This document shows, piece after piece, positions 7,875-14,371 of a stretch of 31,152 bases of DNA. The translations under genes and the position numbers were made by a program. The notes below the pieces were generated by a model. That model searched no databases. It was given only the letters and a program-made list of their open reading frames with translations, and was not told the DNA's origin. How positions within the stretch are numbered: position 1 is the stretch's first letter; each line of letters opens with the position of its first letter. This stretch comes from Sva-07 sp035527095 (GTDB lineage Bacteria > Actinomycetota > Acidimicrobiia > Acidimicrobiales > Ilumatobacteraceae): positions 1 to 31,152 of the forward strand of contig DATLBC010000008.1 in assembly GCA_035527095.1 (NCBI GenBank), in the 5' to 3' direction.

Positions 7875-8657
7875 TCACAACTCGAAGAACAGGCCTTCGA
7901 CCCAAGGTAGGACGAAGTTGAAACCAGGGCCTCGGAAGAACGAACCGATCAACACGAGCACCGCCCAGAACATGAGGTGCACGGTCATCAGACCGGTCAT
8001 GAACTTGCGATCCTCGGGCTTGTTGGACGGGTTCCGGTCGAGATACGGCGCCAACACGAGCGCGATGAGCCCGACACCGGGCAGGGTCACGCCCGCCACC
8101 ATCGGGTGGAAGTAGGTGAGCAATTCCTGGAGGCCGAGGAAGTACCACGGGGCCTTCGACGGGTTGGGTGTCTGGTTGGTGTTGGCGAGCTGCAACAGCG
8201 GAGCGTGCACGAACACCGAGAAGATGAAGACGAACGCCGTCATCGCCAACGACGCGACGAACTCGGCTGCGAGCAGGTGCGGCCACGTGTGGACCTTGTC
8301 GACCGGGGTTGCCTTGACGTCCTGGATCGATCCGGACTTGACGACGGTCAGCAGTCGCTGCGTATGGCCACCCGGGCCGGCGCCGACCGGCACGCCTCCG
8401 CCGCCCGCGGGGGCGGCAACAACGGCTCCGACCTTCTCGGCCACCGCGACGGCTCCGCCGCCGGCAGGTGCCTCGTCGGCAGTTCCGCCGGCCTTGGCAG
8501 CCTTGGCCGCCTTGCTGCGCTGCAGCAGCGCCTCGGGGATACGCGAATCGGCAGGTGCCGCGGCCGCTGCCGGCTCGGCGGCTGCGGGCGCCTCGTCGGC
8601 CGACTTCTCGCGCGCGGCCTGTGCCCGCTTGAGGAGGTGCTCTGGGATCTCGGTCAT
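7875..8657 (-). CDS. cytochrome b C-terminal subunit (PetD/subunit IV-like)
   Basis: The 260-residue protein holds the C-terminal half of cytochrome b as a separate chain, as in b6f complexes. The Qo-site motif reads APWY (residues 169-172, in KAPWYFLGLQELL), without the acidic residue of PEWY. Three membrane segments follow residue 125 (about 130-150, 187-207, 225-247). The first 110 residues are unusual: they begin MTEIPEHLLKRAQAA, contain a second copy-like stretch RIPEALLQRSKAAKAAK at 39-55, then Ala/Gly-rich sequence. This extension is hydrophilic and probably cytoplasmic. The same TEIPEHLLKR opens the divergent cytochrome c gene at 10621. The gene lies 33 bp after the b6-type subunit. 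Confidence 0.92.
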   Translation of the reverse strand: MTEIPEHLLKRAQAAREKSADEAPAAAEPAAAAAPADSRIPEALLQRSKAAKAAKAGGTADEAPAGGGAVAVAEKVGAVVAAPAGGGGVPVGAGPGGHTQRLLTVVKSGSIQDVKATPVDKVHTWPHLLAAEFVASLAMTAFVFIFSVFVHAPLLQLANTNQTPNPSKAPWYFLGLQELLTYFHPMVAGVTLPGVGLIALVLAPYLDRNPSNKPEDRKFMTGLMTVHLMFWAVLVLIGSFFRGPGFNFVLPWVEGLFFEL

Positions 8658-8690
8658 GGGATTACCTCATGCTCCAGTCAACAGGGCGAA

Positions 8691-9476
8691 TCACAACGGA
8701 CCCGAAATTCCGCCGTCCTTGCGGACCCGCCAGAAGTGGATCGCCATGAAGATCACGATCACGAACGGCAGGAACAACACGTGCAACACATACCATCGAA
8801 GCAGGGTCTCGGAGCCGATTTCGGCCCCGCCCAGCAAGACGAATCTGACCTCTTCACCGAACACGGGCGTGTAGCCCATCATGTTGGTGCCCACCGTGAC
8901 CGCCCACAGTGCCAACTGGTCCCACGGGAGCAGGTAGCCGGTGAACGACAGCAGCAGGGTGAGCGTGAGCAGGATCACGCCGATCACCCAGTTGAACTCA
9001 CGCGGCGGCTTGTACGCGCCGTGGTAGAAGACCCGAGCCATGTGCAAGAACACCGTCAGCACCATCAGGTGCGCACCCCATCGGTGCATGTTTCTCACCA
9101 ACAACCCGAACGTCACCGACGTCTGCAAGTTCTGGATGTCGTTCCATGCGGCGGTGGCCTCGGGCCGGTAGAAGAACATCAGGAAGATGCCGGTGACGGT
9201 GAGCAGGATGAACAGGAAGAAGCTCAGGCCGCCGAGGCACAGCGTGTAGCTGACCTTGACCGCATGACGCTTCACCTTCACCGGGTGCAGGTGGTAGAGC
9301 ACCGAGTTCATGATCACGTAGCTGCGGTTGCGCGGGCTGTCGGTGTAGCCCTTGCGGAAAATCGAGCCGGGCCGGAAGATCGAGCTCCAGGCCTGGCTGC
9401 CCTGCACGTCGCCGACCGCGGTGTTCACGCGGTCTTTGACCGTGGGGCGGGGTTTGTCGTCGATGATCTTTGCCAT
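8691..9476 (-). CDS. cytochrome b6-type subunit
   Basis: The 261-residue protein is the N-terminal, heme-binding half of cytochrome b and matches plastid/cyanobacterial cytochrome b6 in layout, ending KDGGISGPL. The bis-histidine ligands are H131 and H145 (13 between) and H232 and H247 (14 between), the b6-type spacing. SYTLCLGG places C80 where the cysteine that covalently holds heme ci (cn) lies in b6f complexes. The stretch GYLLPWDQLALWAV belongs to the quinone-site region. About four membrane helices are visible between residues 75 and 250. The chain has a 50-residue hydrophilic N-terminus. Start ATG at 9476; upstream ribosome-binding sequence is weak. Confidence 0.95.
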   Translation of the reverse strand: MAKIIDDKPRPTVKDRVNTAVGDVQGSQAWSSIFRPGSIFRKGYTDSPRNRSYVIMNSVLYHLHPVKVKRHAVKVSYTLCLGGLSFFLFILLTVTGIFLMFFYRPEATAAWNDIQNLQTSVTFGLLVRNMHRWGAHLMVLTVFLHMARVFYHGAYKPPREFNWVIGVILLTLTLLLSFTGYLLPWDQLALWAVTVGTNMMGYTPVFGEEVRFVLLGGAEIGSETLLRWYVLHVLFLPFVIVIFMAIHFWRVRKDGGISGPL

Positions 9477-9486
9477 AGGGGTTCTC

Positions 9487-9900
9487 TCAGAGCCTCATGC
9501 CGTAGCCGTAGCCGTGGTTGTTGGTTCGAACGTGGGAGTTTCCGGCGGCGGTGGCGGTGCCCGCCTTGCCGAGGATGATGACGCCGGTGGGACACCGGTC
9601 GACGCACAGCGCGCACCGCGTGCAGATGTCGTCGTCGATCGTGAACATGAAGGCGTCGGAAGGATCGGTGCCCGGCTGCTCGGTGCCTTCGGCCTCGACG
9701 ACGGCGTCGACCGAGACCATGTGGATGCACTTCCACGGGCAGATGTCGACGCAGCCCTCGCACGCGATGCACTCGGTCTGGTCGATGTGGATGAACTGTT
9801 TCGGCTTGACGGCCTTGCTCAGGTAGTCCGCGTCGACCTCCACCAACGTGTACGCGTCGGTGTACGGCATCAAGGGGGGATTGGCGTCGGTGCGTGCCAT
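9487..9900 (-). CDS. two-cluster 4Fe-4S ferredoxin-like protein in the bc operon
   Basis: The 137-residue protein has two CxxCxxCxxxCP motifs: C44, C47, C50, C54 (CIACEGCVDICP) and C93, C96, C99, C103 (CTRCALCVDRCP). Each pattern binds a 4Fe-4S cluster in bacterial ferredoxins. About 38 residues separate the two sites, more than in a compact 2x4Fe-4S ferredoxin. There is no signal peptide or membrane segment, so it should be cytoplasmic. It sits three bases after the preceding membrane-protein gene and ten bases before the b6-type gene, so it is probably a subunit or partner of the quinol-oxidising complex. A ferredoxin is not part of classical bc1 or b6f operons. Partner and electron direction are unknown. 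Confidence 0.92.
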   Translation of the reverse strand: MARTDANPPLMPYTDAYTLVEVDADYLSKAVKPKQFIHIDQTECIACEGCVDICPWKCIHMVSVDAVVEAEGTEQPGTDPSDAFMFTIDDDICTRCALCVDRCPTGVIILGKAGTATAAGNSHVRTNNHGYGYGMRL

Positions 9901-9903
9901 GGG

Positions 9904-10380
9904 TCAGGCCTTCTTGACCAACGGACGTCCGTATGTGGAGGTGGGGAGTTCCTTCGGCTTGACGTCGCCGCGCTTCTGCCACCAGACCGCCAAGTAGATG
10001 TACAGCCCGAACAGCACGGCATGGATCAGCACGGCGACGATGTCGCGGACTGCTTCGTACTGCAGCGTGATCGGGTTCCAGCCGCCGGCCGATTCGGGCT
10101 TCAGAATGCCACCCGGGCCGTAGATGACCTTGTCCTTCGACCACCCGAGGTCCTTGTCGGCGTGGTCGATCCACTGGTGAGGCAGGATGCCGAACGCCAG
10201 GAACAACACACCGAACAGATAGGTCGACGCGAGCATCGCCTCGCCCCACGAGAACGGAGCGCCCACCGGTCGGCGCTTGCCGTAGGGAATGATCGCGAGC
10301 GACAGCACGAGGGTCGCCACGAGTGACGTCAGGAAGGCCTGGTTCATTCCTGGCCACTCGAGTGGGGCGATTGCGATCAT
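9904..10380 (-). CDS. unknown three-helix membrane protein, first gene of the bc-nuo cluster
   Basis: I do not recognise this 158-residue protein. Three hydrophobic segments appear at about residues 14-33, 48-67 and 113-134. A hydrophilic loop between the second and third holds HQWIDHADKDLGW and YGPGGILKP. No cofactor motif is visible. The ATG at 10380 is chosen because the next one (10347) has its AGGA directly abutting it; AGGA upstream of 10380 is rather distant (12-13 bases). The ferredoxin-like gene follows after three bases, so the product is probably an anchor or small subunit of the same complex. That is inference from position. Confidence 0.82.
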   Translation of the reverse strand: MIAIAPLEWPGMNQAFLTSLVATLVLSLAIIPYGKRRPVGAPFSWGEAMLASTYLFGVLFLAFGILPHQWIDHADKDLGWSKDKVIYGPGGILKPESAGGWNPITLQYEAVRDIVAVLIHAVLFGLYIYLAVWWQKRGDVKPKELPTSTYGRPLVKKA

Positions 10381-10620
10381 GGTGTGCGGTGATTCCTGTC
10401 GTGGTCGATCTCTTCGGCACCCGGACGACTGCGGTGATCGGATGAACCGATCGGCCACCGACGAGCCGGGATAGTCGCCCACGAACTGTAGTCGTCGGCG
10501 CCAGCTGTGCGAAGTCTGGCACGCAAGTCGTACGAGCGCGCCAGGTTGTGCGTAAGTGCATCGAGATCGATCGGGCCACTGATTCCCGGATTGCGGCGAC
10601 GGCCATCTATCATCTGCAGG
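10381..10620. promoter_or_regulatory. divergent promoter region between the bc-nuo cluster and a cytochrome c gene
   Basis: The 240-bp spacer separates two divergently transcribed electron-transport units. On the plus strand TATCAT at 10608-10613 lies seven bases before the GTG at 10621. On the minus strand TACAGT (complement of 10485-10490) is a possible -10 for the bc-nuo cluster and would give a leader of about 100 nt. GATCGG (10436-10441) and CCGATC (10447-10452) form a perfect 6-bp inverted repeat with a 5-nt loop inside that leader, a possible operator or RNA hairpin. I see no convincing ORF in the spacer. Confidence 0.5.
10608..10613 (+). promoter_or_regulatory. -10 box TATCAT, probable leaderless start
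   Basis: TATCAT is followed by exactly seven bases (CTGCAGG) and the GTG at 10621, so transcription would begin at or next to the start codon. No clear -35 element is visible. The spacing matches seven other genes in the window. Confidence 0.6.
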
Positions 10621-11484
10621 GTGACCGAGATCCCCGAACACCTCCTGAAGCGGTCGCGCGAGCGGCGCTCCGCGATCGGCCAGGGCGGCGACGCCGCTGC
10701 CGACGCGCCGGGCGACGCCGCTGCAGCCTCGAACGTACCGGCCACCACCTCCGCGACGACCGCGCCGGCCGCGGCACCGGCTCCGGCAGGACCACCCGCT
10801 CGCACGGCGGCACCGGCTCCCGCCGCGACCGCGCCGCCGAAGCCCGATCCCGTCTACGTCCAGGCCGCCAAGCAGCGCCGCAAGATCCCGTTCTGGGCGA
10901 TGGCCACCCTCAGCCTGATGCCGATCTGGGCGTTCATGTACGTTCGCGCCGTCACCGAACCTCCCGTGGTCGTCGAAGGCCCGCTCGGCGTGGGCACCGA
11001 GATCTACAGCAGCTGTGCGAGCTGCCACGGCGCCGAGGGCGGCGGCGGGGTGGGCTACCCGTTCTCCGGCGGCGAGGTGCTCAAGACATTCCCGCACATC
11101 GAAGACCAGATCCGGTACGTGTACTACGGCACCGAGGGCTACAACGCAGCGAGCGTCGACGTCTACGGAAACCCAGATCGCGAGGGCGGCCCTCATGTGA
11201 CGGGCCAGCGCGGCATCATGCCGCAGTTCGGTACCCAGTTGACCCAGTACGAGATCGTCGCGGTGGTCTGTCACGAGCGCTACACCCTCGGTGGCGCCGA
11301 CCCGACGAGCGAGGAGTACGCCGAGGAGTACGAGACCTGGTGTTCCGAGGAGTCGGCCGTGTTCGCCGAACTCGAAGCCGGCACGTACGACTACACCTCA
11401 CCCGAGGCGCCCGAGATGGGTCCCGCTGAGATCACGCCGATCGGCCCCGAAGCCGTTCCTGGCTCGCCCGCCTCGGCCGGCTGA
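10621..11484 (+). CDS. membrane-anchored monoheme cytochrome c
   Basis: The 287-residue protein begins VTEIPEHLLKRSRERR, then about 65 residues rich in Ala, Pro and Thr, a single membrane segment (about residues 89-108, IPFWAMATLSLMPIWAFMYV), and a C-terminal domain with one heme c site CASCH (C132, C135, H136). MPQF further on may supply the axial Met. The heme domain should face outside with the Ala/Pro-rich tail in the cytoplasm. It is a likely electron acceptor or partner of the divergent bc complex. The GTG at 10621 is chosen because a TANNNT box lies seven bases upstream and because the same N-terminal motif opens the cytochrome b C-terminal subunit. Confidence 0.9.
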   Translation: MTEIPEHLLKRSRERRSAIGQGGDAAADAPGDAAAASNVPATTSATTAPAAAPAPAGPPARTAAPAPAATAPPKPDPVYVQAAKQRRKIPFWAMATLSLMPIWAFMYVRAVTEPPVVVEGPLGVGTEIYSSCASCHGAEGGGGVGYPFSGGEVLKTFPHIEDQIRYVYYGTEGYNAASVDVYGNPDREGGPHVTGQRGIMPQFGTQLTQYEIVAVVCHERYTLGGADPTSEEYAEEYETWCSEESAVFAELEAGTYDYTSPEAPEMGPAEITPIGPEAVPGSPASAG

Positions 11485-11495
11485 CGGCAGGAATT

Positions 11496-12752
11496 CTGGA
11501 CACCGACGTCCTCGTCGTCGGCGGTGGTCCTGCCGGATCATCGGTCGCCACCTGGTTGGCTCGATCGGGTCACCACGTCACCGTGGTCGAGAAGCGCCCG
11601 GTCGCACGGCACAAGGCGTGCGGCGACGCACTCACCCCGCGGGCGCTGCGCGAGCTGAGGCTGCTCGACGTCGACCCCATGTCACTCGGAGGACACCGCC
11701 TCGCCGGGGTCCGACTGGTGCACGGCCAACGCAGCGTCACCGCACCCTGGCCACGCCATGCCGAACTCGGGGACCACGCCACTGCATTGCGCCGAGACCT
11801 GCTCGATGAGCATCTGCGATCGCGCGCCGTCGAATCAGGCGCGACCGTCTTGATGGGCCATCAGGCGACGGCACCCATCGCCGAGCGCGGGTTCGTGCGC
11901 GGCGCCACGTTGGCGACCGATCCCGAACTCGACCCGAGCGCCGAACGCCACGACGTCGTGCGTGCTCGTTTCGTCGTGGTGGCCGACGGGGCGAACAGCA
12001 GCTTCGGGCGCGATCTCGGCACCACCCGACAGCGGCATTGGCCCTACGGGATCGCGACACGGACCTACTTCCACAGCGATCGGGCAGCCGAGTCGTGGAT
12101 CGAGAGCGATCTGGGCATTCCCGACGCGGCCGGTCATCCCATCGCCGGATACGGCTGGGTGATTCCGCTCGGAGACGGGACCGTCAATGTCGGCGTCGGC
12201 GTGCTGTCGACGTATCGGGACGTGCGCGGCATCAACGCGCTCAAGTTGCTCGACTCGTTCGCCCAGCGGATCGCCGACCGGTGGCACCTCGACCCCGGCG
12301 AGCAGCTCAAGGCGCCGACCCGGTTTCGTGTGCCATTGGCCGGTTCGGTCGGCCCGAAGATGGGCCCGACGTTTCTCGTCGTCGGCGATGCCGCGGGCGC
12401 AGCGAGCCCGTTCAACGGCGACGGGGTCGATGCGGCGTTGATGAGCGGTCGGCTCGCTGCTGAGGTGTTGGCCGATGCGTTGTCGGCCGGGAACTCCACG
12501 ACGCTGCAGCGCTACCCGACGATGCTCGCCGACGAACTCGGTCGCTACCACCAGGTCGGGCGCTTGACCGCTCGATTCCTCGGCCGCCCCGCGGTGCTGC
12601 GGCCGGCGTTGCGGTTCGGGGTCAGCAGCGACCGCGTCGCAGGTGCCGTACTGCGCATCGCCACGAACGAACTCCGCGACGGCCACCCAGGCGGCGCCGA
12701 ACGCGCCTACGCACTCGCCAACGCGGTCAGCAAGTTCGCCCCGAGCTGGTGA
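11496..12752 (+). CDS. geranylgeranyl reductase-family FAD oxidoreductase, non-canonical start
   Basis: The roughly 418-residue flavoprotein has the FAD-binding DVLVVGGGPAGSS near its N-terminus, KACGDALTPRAL (residues 40-51) typical of geranylgeranyl reductases, and a second FAD motif GDAAGAASPFNGDGVDAA. Such enzymes reduce isoprenoid double bonds; MenJ of mycobacteria reduces a menaquinone side chain. With a polyprenyl synthase nearby and respiratory genes adjacent, menaquinone reduction is a fair inference. No ATG, GTG or TTG exists between the upstream stop at 11427 and the FAD motif; the first TTG (11556) would delete that motif. Candidates are CTG at 11496 (four bases after AGGA), ATT at 11493, or CTG at 11481 overlapping the cytochrome c stop as CTGA. 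The boundary given is therefore uncertain. Confidence 0.85.
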   Translation: MDTDVLVVGGGPAGSSVATWLARSGHHVTVVEKRPVARHKACGDALTPRALRELRLLDVDPMSLGGHRLAGVRLVHGQRSVTAPWPRHAELGDHATALRRDLLDEHLRSRAVESGATVLMGHQATAPIAERGFVRGATLATDPELDPSAERHDVVRARFVVVADGANSSFGRDLGTTRQRHWPYGIATRTYFHSDRAAESWIESDLGIPDAAGHPIAGYGWVIPLGDGTVNVGVGVLSTYRDVRGINALKLLDSFAQRIADRWHLDPGEQLKAPTRFRVPLAGSVGPKMGPTFLVVGDAAGAASPFNGDGVDAALMSGRLAAEVLADALSAGNSTTLQRYPTMLADELGRYHQVGRLTARFLGRPAVLRPALRFGVSSDRVAGAVLRIATNELRDGHPGGAERAYALANAVSKFAPSW

Positions 12753-12774
12753 TCACGGGCCATCCGATCCCCTC

Positions 12775-12816
12775 GCGATGAGCGAACCGACCGTATGCGG
12801 AGGCCCCGCTCATCGC
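12775..12816. repeat. palindromic intergenic element, copy A (possible bidirectional terminator)
   Basis: GCGATGAGCG (12775-12784) and CGCTCATCGC (12807-12816) form a perfect 10-bp inverted repeat with a 22-nt loop. It lies between the convergent reductase and trkH genes. The core from CGATGAGC to GCTCATCG is exactly 40 bp and matches a second element at 24244-24285 in arms, length and part of the loop. There is no T-tract, so it is not a classical intrinsic terminator, but its placement suits transcription termination from both sides. Confidence 0.65.
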
Positions 12817-12826
12817 TCACCGGTGG

Positions 12827-14371
12827 TCACTCGCGACGGCGACGAGGATGCAACGCTCTCGGGAGGCGCAGCGTGACGACGGAGAGCGCCAGGATCACGG
12901 GATAGATCTCGAGGCGCCCGAGCAGCATCTGGGCCATGGCGATCGATCGGCCGGGCGCGGGGACCGAGAGGAAGTCGTTGGCGTGGTCGAGCGAGCCGAG
13001 GCCGGGGCCGACATTGCCGAACGCAGTCGCCGACGACGACAGCGACGTGATCATGTCCGGTCCGGTCGCCGAGATCAGCACGGCGCCACCACCGAAGATC
13101 GCCAACGCGAGGATCATGAAGCCGACCACCCGGCGAGCGACGTCGTCGGGCAGGATCCCGTTGCCGACCCGCACGGGGCGCACCAGATGCGGATGCAGGT
13201 GACGGAGCGCTTCGCGATGAGCGAAGCTCGCGATCGCCATCACCCGCACGAGCTTCACGCCACCCGCCGTCGAGCCCGCCATCGCACCGATCGGCATCGC
13301 CAACAGCAACACCAGCTGCGTGGTCTGGCTCCACAGCCCATACTCGGTGGTGACGTAGCCGGTCGTCGTCACCGTCGACACCGTGGTGAAGAGCGCGTCA
13401 CGGAACCCGGCCGCCTGGGCGCCGTCGTGGCCGGACGCAACGAAGGACCACAGCGTGATGCCGGCCACGACCAACAGGTACACCTTGAACTCCGACGAGC
13501 GCAGCAGCGGCTTCGGATCACGCTTGAGCGCCCGGTAGTAGAGGGTGAAGCTGCCACCGGCGAGCAACATCGCGACGATGCAGATCCACTCGATCGTGGC
13601 GGAGCCGAACGCCCCGATCGAGTCCTGATACGGCGAGAACCCGCCGGTCGACACGGTGGTGAAGCTGTGCGAGACGGCGTCGTAGAGGCTCATCCCGGCG
13701 AGTGCGTAGAGCACAGCGAGCACGATGGTGAATCCGACGTACACCGCCCACAGCCGCCGCGCGGTTTCGCGCACCCTCGGCGTGAGTCGCTCCCCGGTCG
13801 GTCCGGGCGCCTCCGCTGCGAGCAGGCTCATCCCGCCCGAGCCGACCGTCGGCAACACGGCGACGACGAGCACGATGACGCCCATGCCGCCCATCCATTG
13901 CGTGGTCGAACGCCAGAACAGCAGCCCCTGTGACGTCGCTTCGATGTCGGGTGTCACGGTTGCACCAGTGGTGGTGAATCCCGAGATCGACTCGAACAAC
14001 GCGTCGTCGATCCGATCGAAGTGCCCGGTGAGGAGATAGGGGATCGCGCCGGCGATCGCCATCGCGATCCAGGCGACGGTGACCGTGGTGAACACGTCGA
14101 GAATGCGGATCTGCTTCGGCACGATCGTGATCCGCCACATCACCGAACCGACGGCCCACACCACGACACCGGTCATGAGGAGCACCAGTACATCCGGCCC
14201 GCCGTCGATGGCGTCGACGACTCCCGACGCTGCAATCCCGGCTCCGACCACGGCGATGGTCAGCCCGACCACGTTCGCCACCAGCGACGAGTAACGCCCC
14301 GGCGACAGCAGGCGTTCTCCACGACCCCCGAACCATGGCACCCGGCCGGTCGAGTGGACGCCCAACGTCAC
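12827..14371 (-). CDS. trkH: Trk-type potassium uptake protein, membrane subunit
   Basis: The 514-residue protein is a polytopic K+ transporter of the Trk/Ktr/HKT family with about ten membrane segments and repeated P-loop motifs: SGFTTTGAT, FTTVSTGGFSPY, STVTTTGYVTT and a fourth near SATAFGNVGPGLG. The glycines of these loops line the selectivity filter in the family. The GTG at 14371 overlaps the trkA stop as GTGA, so channel and regulator are coupled. A much longer reading in the same frame (to 15682) is an artefact running antiparallel codons through trkA. N-terminal residues 1-30 are hydrophilic. The 3' end converges on the reductase gene across palindromic element A. Confidence 0.95.
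   Translation of the reverse strand: MTLGVHSTGRVPWFGGRGERLLSPGRYSSLVANVVGLTIAVVGAGIAASGVVDAIDGGPDVLVLLMTGVVVWAVGSVMWRITIVPKQIRILDVFTTVTVAWIAMAIAGAIPYLLTGHFDRIDDALFESISGFTTTGATVTPDIEATSQGLLFWRSTTQWMGGMGVIVLVVAVLPTVGSGGMSLLAAEAPGPTGERLTPRVRETARRLWAVYVGFTIVLAVLYALAGMSLYDAVSHSFTTVSTGGFSPYQDSIGAFGSATIEWICIVAMLLAGGSFTLYYRALKRDPKPLLRSSEFKVYLLVVAGITLWSFVASGHDGAQAAGFRDALFTTVSTVTTTGYVTTEYGLWSQTTQLVLLLAMPIGAMAGSTAGGVKLVRVMAIASFAHREALRHLHPHLVRPVRVGNGILPDDVARRVVGFMILALAIFGGGAVLISATGPDMITSLSSSATAFGNVGPGLGSLDHANDFLSVPAPGRSIAMAQMLLGRLEIYPVILALSVVTLRLPRALHPRRRRE

Noticed and set aside
7977..9578. A 533-codon plus-strand frame opposite the cytochrome b genes
   Set aside because: Antisense shadow rich in His, Arg and Glu, without recognisable domains.
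13206..13230. Inverted repeat GCTTCGC/GCGAAGC resembling the intergenic palindromes
   Set aside because: It lies inside trkH coding sequence, has different arms and a short centre, and is explained by codon composition.
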